From the NCBI GenBank assembly GCA_947504725.1, contig CANNHN010000010.1, positions 23,162 to 87,161 of the forward strand: DNA of 64,000 bases, given 5' to 3'. The notes under the pieces are model-generated. The model saw nothing but the letters and a program-made list of their open reading frames with translations, was not told where the DNA came from and did not search any database. The stretch's first letter is position 1. Each line of letters starts with the position of its first letter. The translations under genes and the position numbers were made by a program. Positions 34,349 through 44,229 of this stretch are shown here, in pieces. The stretch is from Bacteroidota bacterium (GTDB taxonomy: Bacteria > Bacteroidota > Bacteroidia > 2-12-FULL-35-15).

Positions 34349-36124
34349 TTATTTGTTTGAATAAACTTTTTCACCATTCAGATACGTAAAAATTACTTTT
34401 GTTTTTGGAACTTCATCTATGTTACAATTCATAATATCATTTTCCATTATTACAAAATCAGCAAATTTTCCAATTTCAATACTTCCTTTTTCTTTTTCTT
34501 CAAAGTTAGCATAAGCTCCCCAAATAGTCATTCCGCGTATTGTGTTTTCTCTCGAAAGGGCATTCTCCATTTGAAAGCCACCTTCTGGAAATCCTTTTAA
34601 GTCTTTACGGGCAACTGCTGCATAAAACGTATACATCGGATTAATATTCTCTACGGGGAAATCTGTTCCCAGAGCAATCACGCCAGATGCTTTTAGTAAA
34701 TCGTTGTAAGCATACGCATATTTTACTCGCTCTTGTCCTAATCTATCTTTTGCCCAATACATATCGGATGTAGCATGAGTAGGTTGAACGGATGGAATTA
34801 TTCCAGAATAAAATTTAAAATCTTCTTTATTTAATACTTGAGCATGTTCAACTCTCCATCTATAATTAATAGGTGGAGGGCTTGCTGTGCTTTTTTCAAT
34901 AAGTGTGTTTAAATAGGTGAGAGAAATTAATCTTGCTGCAGAATCTCCAATACAATGAGTGTTCATTTGAAACTTATTGTCTTTCATTAATGTAGCTGCA
35001 CTATCATAATGTTCTGGTTTACTTAATAAAAATCCTTGTCCTTCAGGTTTATCTGAATAGGGGTGAAGTAAACAGGCTCCTCTTGAACCAAGAGCTCCAT
35101 CGGCATAAAATTTAAAAGAACAAACATTTAATCGCTCAGTTTTATAAGTGCCGTTTTTTAAATAATAATTCGCATTTTCTTTGTTATCAGTTAACATAGC
35201 ATATATGCGCATTTTCAGTTCTCCATTTTTTTGGAGCTCATCAATATTGTCAACAATGATTTTTTCTAGTCCAGCATCATCAACAGTTGTTAATCCAACA
35301 GCAAAACAATCTTTTTGTGCGGCAAGTAAAGCTGTTTTGATAGATTCTTTTGATGGTTTTGGGATTTTAGTTTTAATGAGGTCTACAGCATTATCAATCA
35401 GAATTCCGCTTGGTATAGAAAGAGGATATTGAATTGGTTTTGTTTCCCCTCCGTATTCAAATTTCAACCAATCATATTTTTCTCCTTCTTCTTTTTTGAT
35501 TAAATCAACTTCAATTACTCCGCCAGAAATTTTTGTGTCAATTCCAATGTTAGCTTTTTTAAGAGCAGTGCCGTTAGCAATGGCAGCATGCCCGTCAACT
35601 CGCTCTAGAAAAACAGGAGTGTTTGGAAATAATTTTTCCAATTCATAGCGCGTTGGATATTCTTTTACATTCCAATCGTTTTGATCCCAGCCGCGACCAA
35701 CAATCCACTCCGATTTATTTGTTTTGGAGTATTCTACTACTTTTTCAATTACTTCTTCAAATGATTTTGTTCCGACTAAATCCAATTCCTGCAGACCTTG
35801 TCCGTAGCCGTAAAAATGACAATGTGAATCGATGAAGCCAGGATAGACTGCTTTGCCCTCAGCATCAATCATTTCTTTCGCTTCGTATTTATTTAGGATA
35901 TCTTCGTTTTTGCCAACAGCAACAAATTTCCCATCTTTAATTGCAAAACTTTCTGCATTCGAAAAAGTTGAGTCAACTGTATAAACAAGAGCGTTGTGAA
36001 CGATTAAATCAGCTTGTTGTTTTGATGAGCACGATACAAGTGTAATTAAGAAAATAATAGATGTACATCTCAAAAGTGTTGAGAAAAGTCTTGTGTCTTG
36101 ATACTTGATACCTGATACTTTCAT
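34349..36124 (-). CDS. YtcJ-like amidohydrolase, lipoprotein
   Basis: Metal-dependent amidohydrolase (591 aa) of the YtcJ group. A lipoprotein signal ends at Cys32 (IIFLITLVSCSSK). The catalytic fold follows: AVYPGFIDSHCHFYGYGQG with the first metal HxH, WIVGRGWDQNDW, FYADGALGSRGACLL, NTHCIGDSAARL, RVEHAQVLN and GTDFPVENINP with the last Asp. The substrate is unknown; family members act on N-formyl or N-acyl compounds. The first codons of the annotated frame are unusual: residues 2-9 (KVSGIKYQ) are translated from a three-unit GTATCAR heptamer array. The ATG directly abuts the SDR stop (TAGATG), so translation is probably coupled. Confidence 0.88.
   Translation of the reverse strand: MKVSGIKYQDTRLFSTLLRCTSIIFLITLVSCSSKQQADLIVHNALVYTVDSTFSNAESFAIKDGKFVAVGKNEDILNKYEAKEMIDAEGKAVYPGFIDSHCHFYGYGQGLQELDLVGTKSFEEVIEKVVEYSKTNKSEWIVGRGWDQNDWNVKEYPTRYELEKLFPNTPVFLERVDGHAAIANGTALKKANIGIDTKISGGVIEVDLIKKEEGEKYDWLKFEYGGETKPIQYPLSIPSGILIDNAVDLIKTKIPKPSKESIKTALLAAQKDCFAVGLTTVDDAGLEKIIVDNIDELQKNGELKMRIYAMLTDNKENANYYLKNGTYKTERLNVCSFKFYADGALGSRGACLLHPYSDKPEGQGFLLSKPEHYDSAATLMKDNKFQMNTHCIGDSAARLISLTYLNTLIEKSTASPPPINYRWRVEHAQVLNKEDFKFYSGIIPSVQPTHATSDMYWAKDRLGQERVKYAYAYNDLLKASGVIALGTDFPVENINPMYTFYAAVARKDLKGFPEGGFQMENALSRENTIRGMTIWGAYANFEEKEKGSIEIGKFADFVIMENDIMNCNIDEVPKTKVIFTYLNGEKVYSNK
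36098..36118. repeat. Lone heptamer array (YTGATAC x3) at the amidohydrolase start
   Basis: TTGATAC, TTGATAC, CTGATAC on the plus strand: the same unit as the arrays around the S23 gene. 21 bases, a multiple of three, so it is read in frame as part of the amidohydrolase N-terminus, 3 bases after its ATG. Confidence 0.85.
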
Positions 36125-36886
36125 CTATTTACGAAGTGTAGTTGTTGCATTTGCTTGAACTGTCGGCATTATAACTATGTCGTTGATGTTTACATGTGGC
36201 GGACGAGTTGCTACCCAATACACTGTTTCAGCAATGTCTTCTGGTAGTAGTGGTTGTAATCCTTTGTAAACATTTTTTGCTCTTTCTTCATCTCCATTAA
36301 AACGAACAATAGAAAATTCTGTTTCCACCATTCCAGGATTAATTGCTGTTACTTTAATATTGTGAGAAAGTAAATCAATTCGCATTCCTTTGCTCAGTGC
36401 ATCTACTGCATGCTTGGTTGCGCAATACACATTTCCGTTGGCATACACTTCTTTTCCAGCAATGGAACCAATGTTGATGATATGTCCGTAACCATTGTTG
36501 ATCATAATGGGAGCAATGTTGCGTGTCATGTAGATTAATCCTTTGATGTTGGTATCAATCATACGTTCCCAATCATTTACATTTCCTTCTTGAATGGTGT
36601 TTAATCCAGCTGCTAATCCGGCATTGTTTAATAGCACATTGATTCTTTTCCAGTGATCAGGAATTGAACTAATCACCGTTTCTACTTCATTTAAATTGCG
36701 CACATCAAAATTTAATACAAGTACATCAATAGCATAAGTCGATTTGAGGTATTGAGAAAATTCATCCAAGCGTTCTTTTCTTCTGCCAGTAATAATAATA
36801 TTATAACCATTCTTTGCGAATAGTTCAGCACTTGCTTTTCCTATCCCCGCAGTTGCGCCAGTAATGAATGCTATTTTATTGTCCAT
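36125..36886 (-). CDS. Short-chain dehydrogenase/reductase (YdfG-like)
   Basis: NAD(P)-dependent oxidoreductase (253 aa) of the classical SDR family. Cofactor loop FITGATAGIGKASAELF, then the basic pair in TGRRKERLDEF that favours NADP, NNAGLAAG, catalytic Ser in NIGSIAGKEVYANG and YCATK (Tyr-x3-Lys), and INPGMVETEFS. This set resembles E. coli YdfG, which acts on serine and 3-hydroxy acids. The open frame extends ten codons to 36916, but MDNKIAFITGA at 36886 is the standard start, and the -7 box at 36923-36916 overlaps the longer version. Confidence 0.92.
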   Translation of the reverse strand: MDNKIAFITGATAGIGKASAELFAKNGYNIIITGRRKERLDEFSQYLKSTYAIDVLVLNFDVRNLNEVETVISSIPDHWKRINVLLNNAGLAAGLNTIQEGNVNDWERMIDTNIKGLIYMTRNIAPIMINNGYGHIINIGSIAGKEVYANGNVYCATKHAVDALSKGMRIDLLSHNIKVTAINPGMVETEFSIVRFNGDEERAKNVYKGLQPLLPEDIAETVYWVATRPPHVNINDIVIMPTVQANATTTLRK

Positions 36887-36915
36887 AAATGTATTTCTAA
36901 TGAAATTGTGTTTCA

Positions 36916-36923
36916 CAAATATA
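36916..36923 (-). promoter_or_regulatory. -7 box (TATATTTG) for the SDR-amidohydrolase-barrel genes
   Basis: Perfect TAnnTTTG on the minus strand; the nearest TTG is only 13 bases upstream, so the -33 is uncertain. RNA start near 36910, leader about 24 bases to the ATG at 36886. Confidence 0.5.
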
Positions 36924-36962
36924 CGATTTTGAAAGTCAATAAAGAAGTGGGAAATGTGCTAG

Positions 36963-38048
36963 TTATTTATTCATAAACTCACAGATGAGGCGGTGAAAAT
37001 GGTGGGTGCCAGTCTCACGAGCTGGAGAATACCTTCCGTTTGTATAAAAGCGAGAACGAACACCTTTTTGCACATTTTCTACTACCGCTTCGTCTTCACG
37101 CTCTACTTTATCCAACATGTTACCTGCACCTTGGTCGAGTTTGGATTCGTCATAAATATAGGTAAGGAACGAAACTTTGGTTAATTGTGTTCCCATCGGT
37201 TTGATAATATTTACCGATAATCCCCATGGATAAAAATTGAACATGATGTTTGGGAAAATCCAATAATAGTATGCTGCAACTTGCTTTCCATAATCAGGAG
37301 AATCTTTTGGTAAATCAAAAACATCATCTCCGCCTTTTGAAAGTGCTAATTGTAAATTGGAATAGCGATAAAGTTCAGTAGTATATGTTCCGTAATCGAT
37401 CACGCTGTTTAATGAATTATGAATAAACGGAATGTGAAACCCTTCCAAATAATTTTCGCAATACAATGCCCAATGTGCTTTTACAAGATAATCGCGCGAA
37501 CGAGTTGGTTCCAGTTTGTATTGATTGATTGGTAAAAAAGATAATCGCTTTTTCATTTCTCCAATCGCATCATCCAATTTCATTTCAGGAGTGATGGATG
37601 CAAAAATTAATTTTTCCCAAACACCGAATGGAACTTTTGCCAAATCATCTTTTTCGGTTGGAAAACATTGTACATTTTCAAATTCGGGCATTTGCTTGAA
37701 TTTGCCACTCAGTTCGAATCTGCGACCATGGTATTTGCAACGAATTTGACTTTCTGTACAGGAATGTTCTACTAAAATATTTCCACGATGTGTGCAAACA
37801 TTGGAAATGCAATTAAGTGTATCGTCTTTATCTCGAACCAAAAGAATTGGTTCATCCATAAATCCAGGAAGAATGGTATGTGGCACTAATAGGTTCGATA
37901 ATTTTATTTCATAGGTATCACCTATAAATTGCCAAGTCTTCGCAAATATTTTTTCTTTAGACAATAGAAAACTTTCTTCGGAAGTGTAAAACTCCGAATC
38001 GATTGTAGAGGCTTTTGTTATGTCTTCGTCAACGAAAAATTTTTTCAT
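36963..38048 (-). CDS. Rieske-type aromatic-ring-hydroxylating oxygenase, alpha subunit
   Basis: Terminal oxygenase of the Rieske non-heme iron family (361 aa). The [2Fe-2S] ligands are C85-x-H87 (SNVCTHRGN) and C104-x2-H107 (IRCKYHGRRF). The mononuclear iron site is in YCENYLEGFHIPFIHNS with H205 and H210. The residue that bridges the two centres is Glu (E202) instead of the usual Asp; the ENY-x-E-x-F/Y-H form is that of the choline/carnitine/glycine-betaine-type oxygenases (GbcA, CntA). A quaternary-ammonium or betaine substrate is therefore a reasonable inference. No reductase is encoded nearby. 14 bases downstream of the permease gene, so cotranscribed. Confidence 0.88.
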   Translation of the reverse strand: MKKFFVDEDITKASTIDSEFYTSEESFLLSKEKIFAKTWQFIGDTYEIKLSNLLVPHTILPGFMDEPILLVRDKDDTLNCISNVCTHRGNILVEHSCTESQIRCKYHGRRFELSGKFKQMPEFENVQCFPTEKDDLAKVPFGVWEKLIFASITPEMKLDDAIGEMKKRLSFLPINQYKLEPTRSRDYLVKAHWALYCENYLEGFHIPFIHNSLNSVIDYGTYTTELYRYSNLQLALSKGGDDVFDLPKDSPDYGKQVAAYYYWIFPNIMFNFYPWGLSVNIIKPMGTQLTKVSFLTYIYDESKLDQGAGNMLDKVEREDEAVVENVQKGVRSRFYTNGRYSPARETGTHHFHRLICEFMNK

Positions 38049-38062
38049 GAGTATTTTGAAAA

Positions 38063-39739
38063 CTATTTAGTTGCAAGCTTACTATGATTTCTACTATACA
38101 AGAAATAAACCACCAATCCTACCGCTAACCAAATTGAAAACCATATCCAGTTCGATGCAGCCATTCCAGTTAACAAATAACAACACGATACTAATCCTAA
38201 AACAGGAATCAATGAAAGGTTTTTTAAGAATGATAAAACTGTCATTACTATACAAACGATGAAGAATCCTATCATAGGTAATTTGCCTCCGAAGTTATCA
38301 GAAGTGAACATAAATGCATCTACAAAAAATGCTGGATATTTAAAGATTAAAAATGAAAATGTTGTAATAATAATTAATGGGAAACTGAATTTTGCATTGA
38401 TGTATGGCAATCTAAATTTTCCTTTAGTAGCTTCTGTCGCTGTTTTTTCTTCTGCACTTTGTGATGGAAGTAATAGGACGCCTCCACAAACAAGAACGAA
38501 CGCAAACAATGTTCCGATGCTTGTAAAATCTAAAATGAAATTTTCATCAGTAAAAAACATAGGTAGACCAACAACTAAACCTGTAATGATTGTTGCAAAT
38601 CCAGGCGTTTTATATTTCGGATGAATTTTGGAAAAACGTTTTGGTAATAATCCATCACGACTCATGGTCATCCAAATTCTTGGTTGTCCCATTTGAAAAA
38701 CAAGCATTACGCTTGTCATTGCAACAACTGCTGCAATTGATACAATGAACAACATCCATTTAACACCTTTCAATGCAAATATTTCTGCAAGAGGATCACT
38801 TACTCCTAATAATGTATATGAAACCATTCCTGTTAATACGAGTGCTAGAATAATATAAACAGCAGTACATACTACTAATGAATAAATCATTCCACGCGGC
38901 AAATCTCTTTGTGGATTTTTTGCTTCTTCTGCCAATGTTGAAACAGCATCAAACCCAATGTAAGCAAAAAACACAGCAGATACTCCAGCCATTACTCCGC
39001 CAAATCCGTTGGGCATAAATGGAGTCCAGTTTTCAATATCGATATAAAAAGCTCCTACAATGATTACTAACACAACAACAGCTAATTTTATCATTACCAT
39101 CAAGTTGCTGAAATTTCTCGATTCTTTCGTTCCTACATAAACCAAAGCAGTAATCATTATATTAATCATTACAGCTGGCAAGTCAAAAATGATATGTAGG
39201 CCGCCAATTTGTGGAGCGTTTGTCCATGCTAACATTCCTTCTCCTGCTGCATTTTCAGTAAATGCACGGTGAGCAGCTGTATAATTTATAGTTAACCATT
39301 CTGGTAAGTGTAATCCAAAACCATCTAACAAGTTTGTAAAATAGCCGCTCCATGAAAATGCGATGTATATATTTCCAATGGAGTATTCCATCAACAATGC
39401 CCAACCAATAATCCATGCAAATAATTCTCCGAAAGAAACATAAGCATAAGTATAAGCACTTCCAGAAACGGGAACACGAGCAGCAAATTCCGCATAACAC
39501 ATTGCGGTGAATCCGCATGCAATAGCACAAATAACGTAAAGTAAGATAACGGCCGGTCCGCCCGAAAAACAAGCATTTCCAATTGCACTGAAAGTTCCGC
39601 CTCCGATGATGGCGGCAATTCCGAAAAATGTTAGATCGCGTACAGTTAATACTTTACTTAAACCGGAATGTTCTAAATCGCTTCCTTCTTGTAATACTAC
39701 ATTTGCTGATTTCTTTCGGAATAAATTTTTAAAACTCAT
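38063..39739 (-). CDS. APC-family amino acid permease (cationic amino acid transporter-like)
   Basis: Inner-membrane transporter (558 aa) with 12 to 14 hydrophobic helices. The APC signature FFGIAAIIGGGTFSAIG in helix 1 is followed by YAEFAARVPVSGSAYTYAY, GFDAVSTLAEEAKNPQRDLPRGM and RIWMTMSRDGLLPKRFSKIHPKYKTP. These match the CAT/YfnA branch. The frame opens nine codons earlier (39766), but the ATG at 39739 (MSFKNLFRKKS) is chosen because a -7 box lies over the longer start. Its downstream partner is the Rieske oxygenase, which suggests import of its substrate (inference). Confidence 0.92.
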   Translation of the reverse strand: MSFKNLFRKKSANVVLQEGSDLEHSGLSKVLTVRDLTFFGIAAIIGGGTFSAIGNACFSGGPAVILLYVICAIACGFTAMCYAEFAARVPVSGSAYTYAYVSFGELFAWIIGWALLMEYSIGNIYIAFSWSGYFTNLLDGFGLHLPEWLTINYTAAHRAFTENAAGEGMLAWTNAPQIGGLHIIFDLPAVMINIMITALVYVGTKESRNFSNLMVMIKLAVVVLVIIVGAFYIDIENWTPFMPNGFGGVMAGVSAVFFAYIGFDAVSTLAEEAKNPQRDLPRGMIYSLVVCTAVYIILALVLTGMVSYTLLGVSDPLAEIFALKGVKWMLFIVSIAAVVAMTSVMLVFQMGQPRIWMTMSRDGLLPKRFSKIHPKYKTPGFATIITGLVVGLPMFFTDENFILDFTSIGTLFAFVLVCGGVLLLPSQSAEEKTATEATKGKFRLPYINAKFSFPLIIITTFSFLIFKYPAFFVDAFMFTSDNFGGKLPMIGFFIVCIVMTVLSFLKNLSLIPVLGLVSCCYLLTGMAASNWIWFSIWLAVGLVVYFLYSRNHSKLATK

Positions 39740-39763
39740 AGATGTTTTTTTTGGGTTATAGAA

Positions 39764-39790
39764 CAAATTTAAACTAATTTATTAATTCAG
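39764..39790 (-). promoter_or_regulatory. Probable promoter of the permease-Rieske genes
   Basis: Minus strand CTG (39790-39788, one mismatch to TTG), 16 bases, TAAATTTG (39771-39764). Predicted RNA start near 39758. Confidence 0.5.
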
Positions 39791-41113
39791 TATTTTTTTT
39801 AGAAAAGACATTTTTTTTAAAAGTTTTTCTTTGTCAATTAGAAAAAGCAATCCAATTGCTAGAAATGGCAGGGCAATCGTTTTGTAACGAGCAATTGCAC
39901 CAAGAATTGGAGTTGTTTCTCCAATGATTAAAAACTGTATTAATACAAACGAAAAGCAAAACAAAACGTATGTCCATTTTATTTCTTTCAATGGTTTGAT
40001 GAATAAAAAAATAAGAAGAGAAGTAAAAAGAATCAGCAATGTTTCTAATCCTGCTAACAGAATCAATGGAGATTTTAACTCCCAAATATATGGTCGAAAT
40101 AATGTGTTTATTAATGCTTGTGGACTGTTTTTGAAAAACGAATAGAAAGTAGGTTCGAGTGTTTTGATTTGAATCAGGCTATTAGCAGTTGGAATGGGAT
40201 TGTTGTTTGAGTCAGTTAGTTGTCCTGTTGCCAATTGATTAAATTCATTTTGTTTTAATGAAAGTGTTACCAATGGATTTTGAATATCAACAATTGAGTC
40301 AATGTTTAAACCAATTCCTCCAACAATCAACACTACTAAAATGAATTTTAGGAATACTTTTTTAGATGAAGTTTTATTTATCCACAGCAATAAAATGATG
40401 CTTGGAAAAATAGCCAGCCAAACATAAAACTTTGAAAAAGCTAGCAATAGTGCCATTGCGATACAAGCTATGATAGATTTTATTTTGAATAATTTAGTGG
40501 AATAGTAAATCAATAAACCTAGTGCGAAAAATATTAAGCCTTCTTTTAGAACTCCTGATCCCCAAAATAATACGGATGGTAAAAGAAAAACTGCAAAAAG
40601 TAATTCGCGTTTTTTATCTTGAAGATGAGTTACAAAAGTTTTATAGATGGCAGTTAATCCAATAAGTGAAAGAAAACAAATAACTACAGTGTGAACATTA
40701 TAATATCCAAATGAAAATATGCGGACTGCTGCATTAAAACGAATAATTGTGTGGCTGTCGTTATAAATATTGCTATCGACTTTTCGTGCCCAATAATTCA
40801 TTTCTGAATAGTAATGATCAAATGAAGGAGTGTTATTCCCTATTCCGAACAACAATTTGAAATAATCAATTGGATTTGTTTGTAGCGTATTGTATATGAC
40901 TGCGCTGTCATCAAAATATTTATAAATATCTGCAGTGGCTCTGTCGGTGTAATAAAAAGTATAGATAGCCCAAAGTGAAAATCCAAAAATTAGCTTTAAA
41001 ATGAACAATAATGAGAAAGTTCGCTTGGAGATTCCGTCCACGTCAAAGAACTTCATCTTATGTATAATATAGATGAAAAGGCTTGTGTATGTAAGGGTTA
41101 ATAAGATTTCCAA
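39782..41113 (-). CDS. Hypothetical polytopic membrane protein (EpsG/GT-C-like)
   Basis: About 443 aa with roughly eleven hydrophobic helices. The conserved segment LFILKLIFGFSLWAIYTFYY, then TDRATADIYKYFDDSAVIYN, then PSVLFWGSGVLKEGLIFFALGLLIYYS is seen in Bacteroidota membrane proteins near cell-surface polysaccharide genes; it may be a GT-C-type transferase, polymerase or flippase-like protein. The frame opens at a TTG at 41155, but a TATATTTG box on the minus strand lies at 41146-41139, which leaves the TTG at 41113 (giving an N-terminal membrane helix LEILLTLTYTSLFIYII) or the ATG at 41056. I prefer 41113 because relatives keep this first helix. Confidence 0.68.
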   Translation of the reverse strand: MEILLTLTYTSLFIYIIHKMKFFDVDGISKRTFSLLFILKLIFGFSLWAIYTFYYTDRATADIYKYFDDSAVIYNTLQTNPIDYFKLLFGIGNNTPSFDHYYSEMNYWARKVDSNIYNDSHTIIRFNAAVRIFSFGYYNVHTVVICFLSLIGLTAIYKTFVTHLQDKKRELLFAVFLLPSVLFWGSGVLKEGLIFFALGLLIYYSTKLFKIKSIIACIAMALLLAFSKFYVWLAIFPSIILLLWINKTSSKKVFLKFILVVLIVGGIGLNIDSIVDIQNPLVTLSLKQNEFNQLATGQLTDSNNNPIPTANSLIQIKTLEPTFYSFFKNSPQALINTLFRPYIWELKSPLILLAGLETLLILFTSLLIFLFIKPLKEIKWTYVLFCFSFVLIQFLIIGETTPILGAIARYKTIALPFLAIGLLFLIDKEKLLKKMSFLKKILN

Positions 41114-41138
41114 GGTGCTATTTTGCTCAAATTTTCTC

Positions 41139-41146
41139 CAAATATA
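41139..41146 (-). promoter_or_regulatory. -7 box (TATATTTG) of the polytopic membrane protein gene
   Basis: Perfect TAnnTTTG; no good TTG at the expected distance. It argues against the upstream TTG start at 41155. Confidence 0.45.
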
Positions 41147-41186
41147 GCAATTCAAAAACTGTTGAAAACTCTAAATAAATTATTCC

Positions 41187-41215
41187 TTTGGTTAGGTGGG
41201 TTTTAGTTAAATTTG
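41187..41215 (+). promoter_or_regulatory. Promoter of the purL operon
   Basis: TTTG (41187-41190), 17 bases, TAAATTTG (41208-41215). The leader is about 60 bases and contains a small hairpin CTTGC-TGGT-GCAAG. No purine riboswitch core was recognised. Confidence 0.65.
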
Positions 41216-41282
41216 AACTCCTTAAAATAACTATGATAAGCCTTGCTGGTGCAAGAAAAAGCCAATAAATAACAATAAAAAT

Positions 41283-43511
41283 ATGTCAACAACAGCGCAA
41301 GATCAATTAACTACAGTAGAAACAGCTAAGAAATTAGGTTTATTAGAAGATGAATATCAGAAAATCATTGTAATATTAGGTAGAGTGCCCAATTTTACGG
41401 AGTTGAGTATTTTTTCAGTAATGTGGAGTGAGCATTGTTCGTATAAAAACTCAATTGTTTGGTTGAAAAAACTCCCTAAAAAAGGACCTTATATTTTAGC
41501 AGAAGCAGGAGAAGAAAATGCTGGATTGGTTGATATTGGAGATGGTTTGGGTTGTGCTTTTAAAATAGAATCACACAATCACCCAAGTGCTTTGGAACCT
41601 TATCAAGGTGCTGCAACAGGTGTTGGTGGAATCAATCGTGATATTTTTACTATGGGTGCTCGCCCAATTGCTCAAATGAATTCTTTGCGTTTTGGCGATA
41701 TCAAATTGGAGAAAACGAAGTGGTTAGTAAAGGGTGTGGTAAAAGGAATTGGCGATTATGGGAATGCTTTTGGTATTCCTTGTGTTGGTGGTGAAGTGTT
41801 TTTTGATGACTGTTACAATGTGAATCCATTAGTAAATGCATTTAGTGCTGGAATTGTAAAGGCTGGTGAAACTGTTTCTGCTACTTCTCATGGTGTTGGA
41901 AATCCTGTATTTATTGTAGGTTCAGCAACTGGAAAAGATGGAATTCACGGAGCAACATTTGCTTCTGCAGATATTACTGAAGATTCAGCAAAAGATTTAC
42001 CAGCAGTTCAAGTAGGTGATCCTTTCCAAGAAAAATTATTATTAGAAGCAACCTTGGAAGTTATTAAAACAGGCGCTGTTATTGGAATGCAAGATATGGG
42101 TGCTGCAGGTATTACTTGTTCTACATCTGAAATGTCTGCAAAAGGCGAACACGGAATGGATATTTGGTTGGATAGAGTTCCTACTCGTCAAGCAAATATG
42201 CAACCATTCGAAATTTTACTTTCTGAATCACAAGAACGAATGTTAATCGTAGTGAAAAAAGGAAGAGAAAAAGAAGTTCAAAAGGTTTTTGATAAATGGG
42301 ATTTGAATTGTGCCATGATTGGAACAGTTACCGATACAAAACGAATTAAATTTTATGTAGGAGATGATTTGGTTGCAGATGTTCCTGCGCACGATTTAGT
42401 ATTAGGTGGCGGAGCTCCGGTTTATCACCGCGATTACAAAGAGCCTGCATATTTTAAAGAATCAAAAAAATTCAATATCGATTCAGTAGAAATTCCGAAA
42501 GATTTAAAAGCGGTTTCTAAATTTTTAATTTCTCATCCGAACATTGCATCTAAACAATGGGTTTACAATCAATACGATTCCATGGTTGGAACAGCAAACA
42601 TGAGTACCAATGCGCCATCGGATGCAGCCATTGTAAATATTAAAGGAACAAAAAAAGCGATTGCTTTAAAAGTAGATTGTAATGCTCGTTACGTGAATGC
42701 TGATCCAGAAGTGGGTTGTGCTATTGCCGTTTCTGAAGCTGCTCGTAATATTGTTTGTAGCGGTGCTGAACCATCTGCAATTACAAATTGTTTGAACTTT
42801 GGTAATCCATACAATCCAGAAGTGTATTGGCAATTTGTGAATGTGATTAAAGGAATGGGAAGTGCGTGTATTAAGTTTGAAACTCCTGTAACTGGTGGGA
42901 ATGTTAGTTTCTACAATCAGTCTTCTTATGAAGGCCCTGTTTTTCCAACACCTACAATTGGAATGTTAGGTGTGATGAAAGATAAATCGAATCGTATGAC
43001 TTTGAATTTTAAAAACGATGGTGATTCTATTTATTTAATTGGCAGTTCTAAAAATTGTATCTCTTCTTCCGAATATTTGTATTCGTATCATAAAGTGAAA
43101 AATACTCCAGCTCCTTTCTTTAATTTGGATGAAGAATACGAAGTTCAGAAAGCAGTTAAAACATTAATTACAAATAAAGTCATTCAGTCGGCTCACGATT
43201 GCGCGGATGGTGGTTTATTCATCACGCTTTTAGAAAGTGCAATGACAAATGGATTAGGTTTCGACATTAGCTCTGACGAAGAAGTTCGTAAAGACGCATT
43301 CTTGTTTGGTGAAGCACAAAGTAGAGTAATTGTTTCTGTAAAAAAATCAGACGAAGATAAGTTCATTGATTTGATGATGGCTAGTAAAGCAGAATTCGAA
43401 TACCTTGGAGATGTAAAAGGGAATGAAATGATTGTTGATGATCAATCTTTCGGAACTGTTGCTGAAGCAAAAAAAGTTTTTGATTCTGCTTTGGGCGAAT
43501 TGTTAAAATAA
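41283..43511 (+). CDS. purL: Phosphoribosylformylglycinamidine synthase, PurL subunit
   Basis: Synthetase subunit of step four of purine synthesis, making FGAM from FGAR, ATP and ammonia (742 aa, small PurL form that needs PurQ and PurS). Signatures: [12 protein letters not shown] with His51, [36 protein letters not shown] split over residues about 95-130, [25 protein letters not shown] and [18 protein letters not shown]. The length is normal. Four more genes follow with gaps of 7 bases or less, so purL heads a five-gene transcript that carries envelope proteins. Confidence 0.96.
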   Translation: MSTTAQDQLTTVETAKKLGLLEDEYQKIIVILGRVPNFTELSIFSVMWSEHCSYKNSIVWLKKLPKKGPYILAEAGEENAGLVDIGDGLGCAFKIESHNHPSALEPYQGAATGVGGINRDIFTMGARPIAQMNSLRFGDIKLEKTKWLVKGVVKGIGDYGNAFGIPCVGGEVFFDDCYNVNPLVNAFSAGIVKAGETVSATSHGVGNPVFIVGSATGKDGIHGATFASADITEDSAKDLPAVQVGDPFQEKLLLEATLEVIKTGAVIGMQDMGAAGITCSTSEMSAKGEHGMDIWLDRVPTRQANMQPFEILLSESQERMLIVVKKGREKEVQKVFDKWDLNCAMIGTVTDTKRIKFYVGDDLVADVPAHDLVLGGGAPVYHRDYKEPAYFKESKKFNIDSVEIPKDLKAVSKFLISHPNIASKQWVYNQYDSMVGTANMSTNAPSDAAIVNIKGTKKAIALKVDCNARYVNADPEVGCAIAVSEAARNIVCSGAEPSAITNCLNFGNPYNPEVYWQFVNVIKGMGSACIKFETPVTGGNVSFYNQSSYEGPVFPTPTIGMLGVMKDKSNRMTLNFKNDGDSIYLIGSSKNCISSSEYLYSYHKVKNTPAPFFNLDEEYEVQKAVKTLITNKVIQSAHDCADGGLFITLLESAMTNGLGFDISSDEEVRKDAFLFGEAQSRVIVSVKKSDEDKFIDLMMASKAEFEYLGDVKGNEMIVDDQSFGTVAEAKKVFDSALGELLK

Positions 43512-43518
43512 TATCTCT

Positions 43519-44229
43519 ATGAAGAAAACAGTAGTGTTTTTCTTATTGATTCTTAAAGCTGTTTGTTCATTTTCTCAAAACTCTGCATATGAGTTTTATA
43601 AAAGTGCTATTCTAAATGATTCGCAAAAAGATTATACTGCTGCGTTGCACGATTTAGACAATGCACTTGGTCAAAACCCCAATTACGACAGTGCTTATTG
43701 TTTGCAAGGGTTCATCAATTATAAAATGGGTGAGTACAAAACAGCTATAAAGCTTCTAGATAAAGCCATAAAATTAAAACCAGCTTATTTTGATGCGCTT
43801 AACGGTAGAGGAATCGTAAAAGCACAATTGAAAGATTATATCGGAGCAATTAAAGATTTCAATAAAGCCATCGAATTAAATCCAACTAAACCCAAGCCTT
43901 ATTATAACAGAGCATTAGCCAAAGCGCATTTGGATGATTATGAATCTGCAATAAAAGATTTAGACAAGTCTATAACAATTGATGCAAACTATGCAAATGC
44001 TTTTTATAGTCGTGCATTCTGGAAAGATCTATCTGGTGATTATGTTGGAGCAGTCGCGGATTATAAAAAAGTTATTGAATTAGATCCAGGTTATCGAGAA
44101 GCATATGTTGGATTAGCAACAACGATGTATCAACATGGAGATAAAGCGAATGCTTGTGAGTTGTTAAAGTCAGCAGCTGAAAGAGGAAGCATTATGGCAG
44201 ATGAACTTGTAATTAAATTGTGTAATTAA
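43519..44229 (+). CDS. Exported TPR-repeat protein
   Basis: 236 aa with a signal peptide (MKKTVVFFLLILKAVCSFSQ) and five to six TPR units, for example YDSAYCLQGFINYKMGEYKTAIKLLDKAIKL and AYFDALNGRGIVKAQLKDYIGAIKDFNKAIEL, each written here across the usual 34-residue period. A periplasmic scaffold role is expected. It starts 7 bases after purL and its stop overlaps the next start by one base (TAATG). Together with the following two genes it forms a T9SS-type trio. Confidence 0.85.
   Translation: MKKTVVFFLLILKAVCSFSQNSAYEFYKSAILNDSQKDYTAALHDLDNALGQNPNYDSAYCLQGFINYKMGEYKTAIKLLDKAIKLKPAYFDALNGRGIVKAQLKDYIGAIKDFNKAIELNPTKPKPYYNRALAKAHLDDYESAIKDLDKSITIDANYANAFYSRAFWKDLSGDYVGAVADYKKVIELDPGYREAYVGLATTMYQHGDKANACELLKSAAERGSIMADELVIKLCN

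Noticed and set aside
41216..41282. Purine riboswitch before purL
   Set aside because: The leader of about 60 bases holds only a 5-bp hairpin and none of the conserved junction bases.
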